DNA of 64,000 bases from Echiichthys vipera (lineage: Eukaryota; Chordata; Actinopteri; Perciformes; Trachinidae), in contig OY829648.1 in the NCBI GenBank assembly GCA_963691815.1, forward strand, positions 21,112,193 through 21,176,192. Direction: 5' to 3'. Position 1 is the first letter of the stretch, and the number at the start of each line of letters is the position of its first letter. The notes under the pieces are model-generated. The model ran no database searches, was not told the origin of the DNA, and was given only the letters and a program-made list of their open reading frames with translations. The position numbers and the translations under genes were made by a program. Of the stretch, positions 1-50,295 are shown one piece after another.

Positions 1-660
1 GGAAATGGGACTTACAAAATCTATTGACGCTTTGTTTTAAGGGTCTCTAAATTCCTGATAATTTCCAAAGAACTTTACTATGTAAGTTTAGCATGTTCAA
101 CACATTTCCAATCAAGAGGGAAATACATAGAGTCCTTGAGTCCAAGTGTGTAGTTGTGCCAAATTTGAAGTAAATCCCTCCAGGGGTTCCTGGACGGACA
201 ACCCCAAAACACTGTCTCTGGTGTGAAGGCATCAAAATGTCTTTTTTTTTTTTTAAATGCTTTTTGCTATTCTAACATGTAGATATGATGTCTGAGTGGC
301 CATGCCAGATTTGGTGCCATTTGGCTGATGGGTGGCGCTGTAGCAGCTTCATCTAACAATAAAGGAAGGAATCTCTGTTTACGGTTTATCCAATCGACTT
401 CACACTTGGCAGATGTTTTGCCGAGGACCCAAGTGAGTGCAGCGTCGAGTGTGAAGTCAATCAAATGAACAGTTTTCGAAAATGCTGCAAGCAGCACAAC
501 CGAGAGCCAATCAATTAGTCCGCTCCAAACGGGCACTGCACTAGTCAGTATTCAAAGTGTGCAACTGATGTGGGGAAATTGTATTAAAATGGCCCAAATA
601 AGCTAAAAGACAATAAAAAAATTAATGGAGAATGCTAATTATGATTTTTAAATTTCTGAC
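1..660. other. fcho1 intron sequence with a probable interspersed repeat
   Basis: This is intron downstream of the last visible fcho1 exon; I found no further mu-homology exon here. Roughly 170-540 has the look of an old fish interspersed repeat (GTGGCGCTGTAGC-type core, poly-T at 241-254). The open frames in it have no recognisable homology. Confidence 0.4.
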
Positions 661-36944
<36,284 letters not shown>

Positions 36945-37547
36945 CTTCACTCAGAGATTCACAGCGATCTGTAAAAGGAGGTGGAGACAAAGACGCATTA
37001 GACAGGAAGGTAACAAGTATCTTTTTTTTTTTTTTACATCTGCGTGACCTCCATTTTCCTCACATCACAGTCTAAGTGCTTTGGAGAATAACCTGAAGAG
37101 ATGCTTTTTGGGTTCCCTGATCTTCTGACAATAAACTACACCATTAAAGTATCAGCACATTACACATGAACAAGCGTCCAGAGAGTCCTGACTTTCTGAA
37201 AAAAACAAACTCCAGAGACACCTTCAGTGCAGGAAGGGAGCTCCTGAGGGAGGACAGAGGAGAGCTTAACAAATGACTTCAAAGGATAAACTCAGAGGAC
37301 AGAGAAAGCTGAGGAAGGAAGCAGGAAGGACGAGTGACAGGGGAGATGGGGGAGGTAAAACAGGAGAGAAGAGATAAATTGATGGAGTGAACAAGGCAGA
37401 AGAGGCGGAGGTAAACACAGAGGAGCTGATCACAGCTTGAGAAACTGGAGGCTGCAGGGCTCTGCTCTGATTGGCTGAGCCACCTACTGTCACATGCTTC
37501 CACATGTACAGGACATATAGAGGAAAAGATTAAAAGAAGAGTCTTAC

Positions 37548-37710
37548 ATTGTGGAAAATATGCTTTCGATTTCTTGCCAAGAGTTAGATGAGAATATACA
37601 ACTTTTATATCCGTACAGTACATGATGCAACCGTCAGTAGCCAATTCAATTTAGCTTAGCACAAACAAGGGACTGGAAACAAGGGGAAACTGTTGGCCTG
37701 AAAGGTAAAA
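37548..37710. mobile_element. old interspersed repeat (CTTGCCAAGAGTTAGATGAGA type)
   Basis: Contains CTTGCCAAGAGTTAGATGAGA, TTTAGCTTAGCAC and GGGACTGGAAACAAGGGGAAA, in the order found in a well-known repeated fish sequence. Decayed. Confidence 0.5.
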
Positions 37711-38919
37711 AGTGTATTTCCAAAATGTTATACTGTATAAGTATTGTCAGAAACAGTTAAGAAGGGAGAAGGTGCAACTCAAAAGTCATTTGCTGTATGT
37801 GGGTCACATGTGAAGGCCCTGAGTGTATCGATTTCAATGGGAGACATTAACATGAACACAGATTATGACCTTTCCCTTAGTCCCATAGACACTCAAGTAA
37901 ATATTCAACCTCTTTTTCACAAGACACATCTCGCCTGAACATTCTATCACCAAAATGGCATCATTCAGACGGACAGATCAGGAGAAGATGTACTTTGTTT
38001 GAGACCTGTTTCTGTCTCAGCAACAAACTCTTGCTGACATCGGCTAAGCTAACGTCAACTAATGTTATTATTATTATACACATATAACTTTTCATCCATC
38101 CACATGATGTTCATTACACTTTCACACAAGGCCACGTCCACTTATAAAACCAATAGTGTATACCATTTATTCCATTGGTGCTGCCTGAAATGCGGTACCT
38201 GTAGTACAGAAAATCTTTGCTACTGTATGGCAGTCTATGAGGTCTTCCTTTTTCCCTTTGATGTAAAGCAATTCAGGGTTCAGGCTACCTACTGTAGCTC
38301 CTCATATTTTCCATATTTTCCTGTGCACAAGAAGATTGCTGTCCATGAAAAAGCTACTTGAAACAAAGGGTTTTAGATAGAAAATGTTGCAGCTTTCATT
38401 GACTGGCTATTAGTTATTGGTCCTATATTTGATCAGCAACACAATAAAAGTAGCAGATTATAAATCTATTCATATGTGTTGCAGATATGCATGCGTTACT
38501 TTTTGATTTGAACATTACACTACAACATTTTAAGTAATCAGAAGCCATATCAAAAAGGATTTCACAACCATTAAGGGTCCTTGTTAGGCTTTTTTAATCC
38601 ATTTTTTGATACCATTTTGTAGGACATTATGTTGAAGCCCACTTTCTAAGCTATCAAATGTCTGATTTAGAACTACAAAGGCAAAAAGCTTTTATTGTCA
38701 AGTTGAGAGTTTTCATGACTGAGCCACTTTGTTATTGGCTGATAGTCAGGAGGGACTACACTGCACACCCTTTCCAAGCGAATTCATAATGCAAGTGCTT
38801 CCCCAGGGCTGTCCTCATACAAGGTTTCTGTTATGTTATTCTGCTGACTGTGTGTGCACAGTATTGGCACACCCCTGGTGACCTGGCATTAGGCAGGAGC
38901 AACACACACTAGTACTACA

Positions 38920-38934
38920 TGCGCACACACACAC

Positions 38935-38965
<31 letters not shown>

Positions 38966-38996
38966 TGCACACGCACACACAGACACAGACACACAC
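38920..38996. repeat. imperfect (CA)n tract
   Basis: CGCACACACACA runs with GCACAT interruptions, in fcho1 intron 1. Confidence 0.9.
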
Positions 38997-41059
38997 CTAT
39001 CACACCTTGTTAATTAGCTCAGCGGTGGAACTGGAGTATCCCTGCAGATAGCGTTCTGTTTGGCAGAGCAGGTTAGTTCAGCACAACAGAAAGACACAAA
39101 AAGACAAATTAAAAATATTCCGCTCCATTAACATTTATTGAGTGACAATATGATCATATCCTGTGATGAGTTTTCCAAAAAAATGATTCAAAGCAAACTA
39201 AATTAGTTCTTGAAGTATGTGTTTTTCTCATGACAAGGTTTGAATGATGTACTACATCAAGTCTGATAATGATTATTGTAGGATACATTTCTGTGCACAA
39301 AAAAAATATTTTGCAGAAGAAACTGTTGGTTATGAGATTCAGACAATGTATTTAGTTAAAAGTGTGATAAAAGTAAACTTGGACCTGAAAGAGTCATGAT
39401 GTCAAGAAACCAAAGGGGAACTTAAACACATCCAATCACTGAAGTGAGATTTCTAAAGGTCACCAGCCCACTGCCAATAGACGCTGTTTGGACAATTTTG
39501 CATGGAAAAAGATACCACCAGATGGTTTTCAGGGGAGCAGAGAGGGGGGGCAGAGGGATACATGGGAACAGATCAAAACAGACACACCGTGATGGTGAGG
39601 GACGACAGAAGCTACTTGTTTTCTACTTTTGACAACACGGTGCACCATATTGAAACGTACTGTAGATCTAAGCTAATTAGCCGTTTTGTTTTAATCCTCA
39701 CTGTTTTGCCACAGCACGATCTAGAAACACAAAGACACAGAGAGAGGTGTGCTCTGGTACCCCATGTGGATAGCAGCCACAGTGGGATGTATAGAAGTAG
39801 CTGACATCCAGCATTCTCCATCTGCTTCCAACTAAACATTCAGCTGAAATCAGCTCTGAGGCAAACAAAGCCCACAGAAGAAGTGGGACACACTGTGACC
39901 TTGATTCCTCAGGCTCAAGATCATTTTTTATTCAGAAATTAAATTCCCACACACATGTTGGCTTTGTGTATCCCCCCCATGCCCATATGGTTTAGTCCCA
40001 GCAGCAAACTTCAACCTACTGCCGACACAAATAAGAGAATGTGAGAAAGATAAACAGATACACATTATAATATAAATTTAAGGTATCATTTTGAGTAGCG
40101 TCAGTGCCTCGCCCAGTGCCACAGTGTCTGCTATAAAAGACAGCCATTAGGGATGCTCTTTATGAATTGGTGGTTGATTTATTTTCCGCAGATCAGAAAA
40201 TGAAATTACTGCAACAGTATTGTAACAATAATGGAATCTCAGTCGATGTTTTAAACCAATAATGTGGAGCCTTTTCTTGCGATTTCAGGGTCCTGTGTGA
40301 GTAAAAATGAACATTGTAAGTGTAATCACGGCAGAGATGGATACATTTAAATAAGTTTCAATGTTTTGTGTTAGCACAGTGAGAGTAGTGTGTAGAATGT
40401 CGGAAAGATTTGCTATTACTGTTAACTACAACATGTTTACAATAAAGAGTAGAAAAACAGAATCTGTTTAGCTCAAAATGAATAAACCACAGTCAGCTAA
40501 TGGGATATAGCCATGGTGTCTTAAGAAAAGACAAGATAGCTGTTACAAGTGAACAGGATTCGTAGAAAATCAGTCTGGCCATCAATGCCATAAACTACAC
40601 AGTGCTCCACATCTGAAAAAGTTGATCCAAATTATTTCTTCTTTATTACCTATCCTTTTTTTAAATTGGCTTATACTTTTTAATGAAGGTGCATGTCCAT
40701 TGCCAGAAAGGCAAGGATTGTTCCAATTTTAGAAAAAAGCAGAGGCCCAAGATCTGCTCACTTTAAGTTTATCATGCAGTAAATCCAGGGGAAACTTACG
40801 CTGCTTTTGAAGATGAAAAAATGGTCACAGAAACGAACGGTCTTCGACACTTTAGGCAGAACAAGGAGAGGGTAAAATAAAAAATCTTTATTTAGTCTGG
40901 TATATCATTATTATTTAAAACATCAACCAGTTCAAACCTAGCAGGATTTTCCTCAGGATGGAATTAATAAACAGCCATGTTAGTGGCTAAATGGGGTGTT
41001 GAGCTACTAATTAAAAAGTAAAGGGATCAGCAAACTTTTCCGATTCATCCCAAGGGGGG

Positions 41060-41160
41060 CAATGTTTGTAAAAATAGATCATGTAAAATTCATAGCAAAG
41101 TTTCATAGCAATCCATCAAGTAGTGGTTAAGATATTTCGGTCTGGACCAAAGTGCATGCC
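41060..41160. repeat. repeat copy, CATAGCAATCCATC family (1)
   Basis: AAAGTTTCATAGCAATCCATCAAGTAG then TGGTTAAGATATTTCGGTCTGGAC; it matches 47490-47535 over the core. Confidence 0.5.
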
Positions 41161-42708
41161 ACTAGCATGGCTAAAAATAAAAAATAGACACTACCCTATG
41201 TTTCTTTGGTTTAGAAACAGATATCTGGACACTTTTTAACATTTAAGGCAAGAATAGATGAAAAAGTTATTGTTGCCGTTTCCTTGTAATCCTGTTTCCC
41301 CAACACCCAGGTCAAAGTGTCACACAAGCAGAGAGAAAGCATGGAGAGAGACAGAAGCAGCACAGTAACAAAGATAAAGTAAGAAAAAAAACCTTTTGGG
41401 CAGGAGAATATCATCAACAGACGGAGAGTAGATCTTTCAGAGAAACAAGGCAATCAGCCTTATCGATGGAGACGCACTAAGCTCTTCTCCTGCTCTCTGC
41501 CACCCTCACAATGCCTGACAACACACAGATGGCTGCCATGACAAATAGGAATTAAGAAAAGCAGATGGGGTCTTATACAGACACTATCCACATCCCATTT
41601 AATTCGTGAAGAAAATAAATGGTGCATCCTCTCCACCCATACTAAGCATTTAAAGTTTTGTTTTCCTTTTTCTCTTGCCAGAGAGTGATCTAACAGATGT
41701 CCCGCTTAAGGAAGAGAGAGAGGGTAGGTCAACACAAACTCCTGCCTCCTCACCACCTCCACCTGCCTCCATAACTCCCCTCTTGGGGAGAGAAGAGATG
41801 AGAGGTCGGACAGGAATCAAAAACCATGTCCCTCCACCACAACATAGTCAGTGAAAGCACCAGAGTACAGCTTCCTTCTTAATGTCAAAGAGCAAAGCAA
41901 AAATGGACCTGGGTTAAATGTAATGACACAGCTGAGTGTTCAATAAAAAGGCTTCACTAACCTCCAAACAAAGACATTTGCCACAAGCTCAGGGAGCAAA
42001 GCAGGCGGGAGATAGAAAATGACAAAAAAGGAAAAGGACATGTAGAGGTGAAAAAATAGAGTGAAGCGTGCGGGTGGATGGTGAGACTCAGAGAGCTAAA
42101 ACAAAAACAGCCGTCATGCAGAAACGGAAAGGTTAACATAAATAAGCCTGGAATCAAACGGGTGAAGGATAAGATGAAGAGATGAGACAAAAAGTGAAGT
42201 GACATGGTGGCTGTGGCATTGAAAGATCAACAAAAAAGTGTTCCCTAAAGCTGTACTTTTCCAGACACCATGGCCACTGCCGCAGTCTGAGTTATGTAAA
42301 TAAACAACGAACTGTCAAGTGTGTTGGCCCCGATGGGTGCATTCAGGTGCCCCCTGAAAATTCATGGTGCGTTCATGTGCACCTCATTATTGTGGCATAG
42401 CTGTCAGTTCTTCATTTATTTTTTTAATCGAAAATTCAAATGATGACCTTAAAAACTATAGTCAAATCGAATGGTGACACCCCTACTAACCAGAGAGACA
42501 ACACGACTTGGGAACTTTTGTCAGTAAAGGGCGCCGTCAAAATCATCAGACAAATGAACAGCAAGAGACTTGGTTGTTTATGACTTAATTACAAACTGGC
42601 TTTGTGACTGTAATGTAATGCGTTTCATCTACAAACCCTCAGCACGCTCTAAGAACTCATGCTGATGATAAGAGGCTACAATGCGACACTTCTGGCGCCG
42701 GCGAGAGC

Positions 42709-42750
42709 ATCTATCTATCTATCTATCTAAATATCTATCTATCTATCTAT
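42709..42750. repeat. (ATCT)n microsatellite
   Basis: CATCTATCTATCT repeats with one AAAT interruption. Confidence 0.9.
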
Positions 42751-43882
42751 TACGATTTTTTCCATGGTTTGTTAGCGTGGTAATATTTGATAATTAGCAC
42801 TAAACCCAAAGCACAGCTAAGGCCGATAGGAATGCCATTAGATTTTTGGTCATGAAAGATTTGACAAATTGTAATTTGTTCTGATAATAGCATTAAATGA
42901 AAAATTAAAGGATCCCCAAAGTGATTATAGTTCATCCAATTCCAAGTATTTTCCATTGTATTTTTTAACATCTTTGGGGTTTGGACAATTCGTTGGAAAA
43001 AACATTTGAAGACATTTCTCTGGTCCCTTGGAAACATCCCTATAAAAACATCTTCAGTCAGTACTACTGTATTTGAGATACCAGCATTGCAGTCGGATTT
43101 CTCCTTCTCAGGTCAGCATGGAGAGAGGTAGGACAAGGACAAACTGAAGTTTTGGAGCAGCTGGAGGCTTACAGAGAAGTCTACTGCACTGCAGAGCGAC
43201 TCGTCTGTCTCTCAGTATTAATTTTAAACCTGATTTGGCGAAGTGTGGAGGAGAGATCGTTTTGTGTCAGGCCTAATTTCCCCTTCATCGCCACCAGACA
43301 GCCTTCTGCACTCCTCTGCTGCATGGGATGACTCACTGCTGTGGCTGGTAATTTAGAGCAAGACTTCACTGTAGACATTTTGAAGTTTCTTCCATGAATA
43401 TAAAGCCTGTGGTGTTTATATGATCAGTCAAGTTCCAATATTAGCTTCCAGTTCATCTGAACTGACAACATTCAATTGAGTTTCTCCTTCTATTTGTCGA
43501 CCACAATTTGAAAAAAAAAAAAAAAAAGAGCACAACAAAAAGCGTATTTCTGCATACTTGTTCTCTATGTTATTATGTCTCTTTCAACAGCTAAATTCAC
43601 CTGTCTGCATGACCTCAATAGACGGTCAGGAAAAACACATGAAGTCCAGGGGGATCAGTAGTGAAACACTTGATCTTTGTGGACAACATATGGTGTAGCT
43701 CAAAAGGTTAAAAATGATTCAGAGCTTTCAATGCAACTCATGGTCTTCATTCAGTGAATGGAGCTGGCTCAGGAGTCATCACGTGACCTAAATGTGAACT
43801 TTTAGCAATGTGAGGATTTCATGTCGTCATATATGGAGGGAGATCAAAACCCTTGTCTGAAAGTTGATGAAGAACAATTGTA

Positions 43883-44345
43883 GGTCTCAAACTAACGATT
43901 ATTTTCTATTATTTATGAATTTGCAGATTTTTTTTTTGCTTACTTTTAGTCTATAAAAAGGTCATAAAAACGAGACTATTATGCCAATATAAGTGTCTTG
44001 CTCTGTCTACCGGTCCAAAATCCACTAAATATTTAGTTTACTAATATGAGCATGAACATCACCAAATATCTATATTTGAGAGGCTGAAATCATTTTCTTG
44101 TGGCCAATTGATTACTCCACTAATCTTTCCAGTTCTAAACAATTGCAATAATCGATTATTTGTGTAATTTATCAAATAAAATGGTAAACATTCTTTAAAT
44201 TCCAGCTTCTCAAATGTGAGGATTTTTTGCTTCAAATGAAGTGAAAATGTTTGGGTTTTGGACTGTTGGACTGCAATTTGAACACATCTAATCTGCAAAA
44301 TCAGTCAATAAACCTATGAAAACAGACCAGTTGACCAAAGATCAG
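43883..44345. mobile_element. interspersed repeat, TAATCGATTA family, diverged
   Basis: CAAACTAACGATTATTTTC, then AATAATCGATTATTTGTG, then GGACTGTTGGACTGCAATTTG, features of the same family as 3260-3557. It may be two overlapping insertions. Confidence 0.4.
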
Positions 44346-45284
44346 ATTCTGATCTTACTAAGTGTGCATAATCCTGGTGGTGATTCATCATTAGCCTATT
44401 ATAAATAGAGTGTATCAGCACCTCCAAATTGTCAGCACAGCCCACAAAACTTAAAGTGTCAACAAAAACACCAAAGCACTAAAAAACGGAGCCTGCACTT
44501 TAACAGTGACACACCAACAACAATCAAATCAGCGCCAACTTGATGACAGAACTACACCCTGTATTTAATGACTGAAGCAGCTTCAGCAACAACACTGCAC
44601 AGAGCTTGTTCTCTTAAAGCGATAAACAGGCTGTTGGGTGAGCGTCTGCTCGAGACCAAACGAATGAAACAGTGAGACAGCAAACACAATGGACAGGAGT
44701 GAGAGAGAGAGAGAAACAGGGTGGTAAACGCAACCCAGGCTGTCAGCTCCCCATTGTCCCGGCCTGAATGTGCTTTTGTCACTGCAGCATACAACCCAGT
44801 CCAGTCTACTCTATGACAACGTGCCAGGCGGGCATCACTTCCAAGCCCTGGCATGACCAGCAGTGGCAGAGTGCACACAGCGTGACAGCAAACACTCTCA
44901 CATTGGACTACATGTCGACATCCTTACACAGCTAGAGACGTTTGCAGCAGTGCAGCTGTAAATGAAGACAGAGCCGAGTCAATACTGCAGTTTACTGTAT
45001 CTGAGGAGAGGGAAAATTACAGCTCTTAGTTGTATTCTTAGTCAGCCATTAACCAGGCCCCTCCCTCTCGTTTTTATATTTGACAAGCTTTGTACAGGAA
45101 ATCTGATATTTGTTAAATAATTATTTGAGGAAAAGATACATTAGCATTGTAATGACTGAAGACTGACTATATATCTGCTACTGTATATGGCTAATATACA
45201 GATACCACAAAGCATTTAATATACAAAAACACAATGATGATTGTTTTTCTTTTTGATTAATGTGCCATTTGTTTTCATTTTTAA

Positions 45285-45600
45285 CTGATTAACTATATGG
45301 ACTATAATTGCTTTTTTAAAATTGCAAAATAGTGAAAACTAATTACAGAGCACACATTGATGCATTAATATTGTGTCTTTTGTCCGATCAACGGTCTAAA
45401 ACTAAAATATAATAAATTTACAATGATGTGAGAGGAAGAACAACAGCCAATCCTCACATTTAGAAGCTGAAACCAGCCAATGTTTGAGAAGTTTGATTGA
45501 TAAATTAAGTCATTTATCAATCAAACTATCTATCTATCATTAAACTGTTGCGGATACATTTTTTCTGTCTACTAATTGTTTCAACTTTGGTTATCTGATA
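45285..45600. mobile_element. interspersed repeat, TAATCGATTA family, with internal hairpin
   Basis: AACTGATTAACTATATGG, CTAATTGTTTCAACTTTGG and AGAAGCTGAAACCAGCC-type sequence mark the family. A perfect 16-bp hairpin at 45490-45527 lies inside. Confidence 0.4.
45490..45527. repeat. perfect 16-bp inverted repeat (hairpin)
   Basis: Arms AGTTTGATTGATAAAT and ATTTATCAATCAAACT with a 6-nt loop (TAAGTC). Confidence 0.8.
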
Positions 45601-47454
45601 TGTGTTCTATGCATAATGAATAAGAAAAAGATAAAAACACTCATCATAAAACAATTATAAAACAAAGGATAACTAATATCATTATGTAGTCAAACTATAA
45701 ATGAATACACAGTTTAAGCCTGTCATTATATTTAAGGTTTCCCTCCTGGTGGCTGATTCCTTTTTAATTAAAACAATTTAAAATTGAAAATCACCCTCCA
45801 TGCTGCTGTTAAGTAACTCAACAAAATCATTTTCTTTTACCTCTCCTCAGCACTTTTTCCTTTTGAGTACAGCAGAGCCTAAAACGCTCCAGTAACCCAG
45901 AAATAGATCCTGGACCCTTCTGCCCCAGGAACCTCCCATCTGCCATGAGTAGACCTTGGCTGGGTTCATTCACTACCTCAGGAACAGGTCATGGTTTGAC
46001 ACTAGGTACTGTTGTCACTTTTAGACGTGTAATCATAACTACACCCAAGATTGACTTCACTGTAAATCCAGAGCTGTGTTTGTGTTTTCATTAAGCAACA
46101 GGGTAGCTTTACTTTGTCCTGCCTCTGGGTTCTGCCCTGCTTGGCAAAGCAGAGGGAAGGCCTTGCAGCACTGTAGCCCACATATGACAGGTTACACATG
46201 TATAATTAATATTTGTCATTGGCACCATGTGATGTGTTGTAGGACAGCCAATAGTGGGGGACAAGAGGGAGGCAGGATCCCAATAAGTAATAGTAAGAAG
46301 ATCCTTATGGGTCAAAGAGAGGGAAGAGGAGTAATCAGGGAAGGTGAAGAGTCCAGCTGATGAACTATGCATGGCTGTAATACTGTGCACATGAATGTTG
46401 TTGCTCCATTCAAATATGCAAAACAGGGAGTTCTTCTTAGTCACCTACGTTGTTTTGCTTTCCTCACCTCCCCTGCTTCTTTTTGTCCACAGCTGATGTT
46501 TAGAAAGGTAAAATCACCATCGGGCTTCACAGAAGTGTGTGTGGTTAAGTAATTGGTTTTGTGCTGCACGGGTGTGAGGAAGCAGTCAGTCAACAAAACC
46601 TTGTATCACCAGAGGTTTGGGCACTTTTTAAAAATAAATACATTTTGCATGCACTCATAATTTTGTTTGAATTAAAGCTCCTGGCATTTGTTCCTGGTGA
46701 TCAATAGTCTTTTTGACGCATGAGTTGAAGTATAGGCAGCACTGTGGATCTAATGCATGCCGATGTGGATCGTTTGAATTTGGTGCGGCAGTAACACATC
46801 CCATCCACCAGGGCCAAAGCATTCAACCCAGGGGAAACACTGCACCTGTGTTACATTCTCAGGTGGCCCGCCTCCTCACTTTCTGTGACTGCCTAAATGA
46901 TAAACTGTAACCACATATCTAAACTGGAGCGATTCCTCCTCTTATGGTTTCAGACAATATTTCTATCCTTTTCGCTGTGATAGAACTAATATCTTGCAGA
47001 ATACAACAATTTCACCATTTGACTAATACAAAAATAAAATTACAAACGCCAATGAATCAAACATCCAAATGGCAGCCAGTCTGACATTGTAACACCTGCT
47101 GTCAAATACTGGGTTTAAAAATCAAAATGATCTCCAAAATACTAATGTGTTAACACTGGCAATTCCAAGCTTTACGTTGGCTTTTAAGTGCTTTTACAGA
47201 CTGCCCAACTCCCCACTTAATTATCACCAATGCCTTGGCACTACCGTGAATCCAGTAAACATGTGACACAGTGTGAGGTGGTCACTGTTGAGTTATTGGT
47301 AGAACTATGCAATATGTTCCCATGCAATATTTATCATAATCTTGGGAATAGTGAGGACAATGCTAGCTAATCTTACGGACCAAACAACTAATCAATTAAA
47401 TGAGAAAATAATCGGCATATTAAAAAACTGTGGAAATGACGGTAAATTGCAGTC

Positions 47455-47545
47455 CGATTAAGCTGATCCTCTTGATAGTATGAATGTCCATATGAAATTT
47501 CATGGCAATCCATCTAGTAGTTGTTGAGAAATGACTGCATTACCA
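47455..47545. repeat. repeat copy, CATGGCAATCCATC family (2)
   Basis: AAATTTCATGGCAATCCATCTAGTAGTTGTTGAGA; related to 41060-41160. Confidence 0.5.
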
Positions 47546-50059
47546 GTCATAGAGCCACACCACTATGGTTAAAAACAATTCTGTATCTCAGCAACGTAAT
47601 CAATAAAACAAAAAGGCCAAATGAAGATTAGAGCCAAGCGTCCTTATTAAAGCCAGCATGCATGTCCTAGCTGACTTTTGGTATAAGTGTAATTGTACAG
47701 TATAGACACACATTACTAACAAGCCTCAGCAGACAGAAACTAGAAAACAGCCTTTGGTGAGTGAAAGTACATCGATCGCCAAGAACTACCCAGTGCTAAA
47801 TATGCCAAGATTGTGCCAGTAAACCCAGGAAATGGGAGGAAAAACAACTCTTCCTCGCAACACTGGTGATCTTTCTTCATTTAATGATAGTGAACCACTC
47901 TCCCTTCACTCTGTCTCTCCATCCTACCCACCCTGACTCACTTTCTGAGCATTCAGAAGGGAAAAGGTCTATCTCCTGTTGAAGTCAAGGCACCAGGGAG
48001 ATTGTTGTCTACGTCTCTGAAATCAAAAGACAGAGCAGCACTCAACTGTCAACTCCTTTCAGAGGCAGAGAGAGAAAAACAACACCAGCAGGCACACCAT
48101 TGTAACACATGAAGACATCTGTGCTGCAGTGTATAGATGCAAAAACTGTGGTTTGTTATATTTGTTTGGAAATGAAACATCTATCAGGTGGTTAAAGGGG
48201 GATTCCAGTCGGGTTGTTTTGGTTGCACCTCCTGAAAGTGATGCAATGAAGCATGTGCCTGCCTCAAAACAGCTCAACAGCTTTTGAAGATATTCTACCC
48301 AATAAAATATTGGTAGAATTAAGCATAGTAGAATCTGACAAATGTTAGATAATCTGATTACTTTTATCACATTTGTATTGCATTTGATCGCATACAAGAG
48401 ACATGACAGGAAATGTTGAGAGGAAATCAGGGACATTGTGGTTATAGACAAGTACACTGCAGTGAAACCCCTGATGTGTTGGCTTTGAGGCATATTCACA
48501 TTCATAATTTAAAACCAGCATTTCGATTGTTATTCAAAATCTAAACATGTCCTACTCTAGTGTTTACAGACATTGCCTATCTGAAAACATTTACAATTTA
48601 AGTTGTTAGTCATATTAAAAAAGACATACCAGTCAATTTGAGGTTGATGGTAGTCTCCACTCCTGTTTTTAATTTTCAGGAGTGAGTGAGTCTAACCTTT
48701 TTGTTTAGAGATTGTGTCTTCAAAAAAAAAATGGGCCTATATGATAAAGATAGGCCAGTATTGATACTACATGATACCAAAAAAAACGCAGCAAGATACT
48801 ACATTTCAACTCAGGACAGTTTCAAACTGAATCATTGAGTTACGACCCAGACAGTTAAACAACTTGAATGAATGAATGCTTTATTTCAAACATGTGAAAA
48901 ATATATAACACTTGAAGCACTAGTCATTAAAACGCTTTGTATGTTATCAAAAGTTCTGGTTAATCTGACCCTTCCTGAGTAGAAGTTAATTTACAAGAGT
49001 ACTTGTCAACAAAAATAGTACTATTCTCCAATGGAGACAAACAAATACCTTCCATACCTTTAAGAAATCACATGTGATGTATCTAGGACGGACCAGTTAA
49101 TAAATGCAGACATATGCCGCTCTCTTGTCATGTAATCTTGCAAACCAATCATGGGTCTCTGATCTGTGATCTCCAACCCAAGAACTGGTTCTGATTCAGA
49201 TTGGTGGCCGCTGATTGGTCAGAGTTTTTATTGTTTCCAAGTACTACCCAATGTTTCATTACCAGCGAATTTCAGCCAGCTCACTTCAGCAGCTTATGTT
49301 GGCCAATAAGCAACAAATCATTACAGTACAGAAATGCCGAAGATATACAGTATTTGAGGCATTTTAGTCCACAGGAAAGCACTGGTAAGTTTTGTCAACT
49401 GTAAAATGTCCAATCCAATATACATCAATAGCAGGTTTTAAACTCTCAAATATAGGTATAGATATCGGCCTTAGATATTATGTATTATAAAATAAAATAC
49501 CCAAAACAATAGAAAACCTGTGTTAGCATGCATGAGGACCATTTGACCAGTGCAATTTAGTACCAAAAGCCCAGTGGCAGACCAAAACTCAACCATCCAG
49601 CTCCAGACATCACTCTAAAGTGATCATAAGATGACAGAAATATCACCTAAGTGGGAGCCAGTATCAAATTAATGTATGTCAGTATGACTTATGTCAAAAT
49701 TCAATCCAATGAAACCCTGCCTATCCTTGGCTGGTGATGCTAAATAATGCTGAATACAACGATAGAAATATATTCTGTTTTGAGTGAACATTGCCTACAA
49801 AAGTTTAAATTCTGCATTTACATTGTATTTTAAGCACATTATTTTCCTTGTCTCTCGTTAAGTTTCCCTCCGTTCATCATGTGTCACACAAACGTGTGTC
49901 TCTACTAGTCCTGCCAGTTTCAATTCAACAATGTCACAGCCATGCATGACCAACTCGATATTTTAATAGCCTAGCATTAGCTCAGTCTTTCGGCCAAACC
50001 ATGAATTATACCCATGTAAGACAAAGAGGTTTAATAAAAGACAAGGAATAATTCATTAC

Positions 50060-50180
50060 CTGTATAGACTTTTCCAACAGCGTTTATAGTACATTTTCCA
50101 TCCCCCGGTCTTTTCAGCAGCCGCGGTCCGACACACACATGCCCCCTGAACGGTTTGATCATAGTATTAGAAATCCACCA
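50060..50180 (-). other. fcho1: probable non-coding first exon of fcho1
   Basis: On the minus strand a strong donor CTATACAG|GTAATG occurs at 50060/50059, directly downstream of a promoter-like, relatively GC-rich stretch. The coding start exon at 36968 opens with an acceptor after only 24 nt of leader, so an upstream non-coding exon is needed, and this is the best candidate in the intervening sequence. The 5' limit given is arbitrary. RNA evidence would be needed to fix the transcription start. Confidence 0.5.
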
Positions 50181-50295
50181 GGCAGTTTTCAGTGTGCCCA
50201 CAAACTCCCGCCCAGCTCCACGCTGATTGGCTACTCCGTCCGTCAGTCGGAGAGCAACGTGTAGTAGGCATAGCAACGATAAAAAGGCGGGTCTT
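50181..50295 (-). promoter_or_regulatory. putative fcho1 promoter: CCAAT box and GC boxes
   Basis: On the minus strand there is a CCAAT box (complement of ATTGG at 50226-50230), a GGGCGGG GC box at 50207-50213, and a second GC box (AGGCGGG on plus, 50285-50291). No TATA box stands out. The element lies about 150 nt upstream of the candidate first-exon donor. CCAAT and GC boxes can act in both directions, but I see no plus-strand exon leaving from here. Confidence 0.45.

Larger units (their letters stand above)
36969..50059. other. fcho1 intron 1 (about 13.1 kb), no other gene seen
   Basis: Non-coding as far as I can tell; the small open frames lack homology. It contains the repeat copies listed separately, an AC/GC-rich tract at about 38920-38996, and an (ATTC)-type stretch next to CTTTATTTC near 48866-48890 that looks like a retroposon tail in reverse orientation. 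Confidence 0.55.

Noticed and set aside
47..82. Minus frame ending LWKLSGI, recalling the FWKLSGI segment of the FCHO2 mu-homology domain
   Set aside because: The residues before it do not match, no acceptor is in phase, and the expected preceding exon is absent; a chance match.
39010..39050. TAGCTCAGCGGTGGAAC resembling a tRNA A box
   Set aside because: No B box, no cloverleaf and no acceptor stem follow; not a tRNA and not clearly a SINE.
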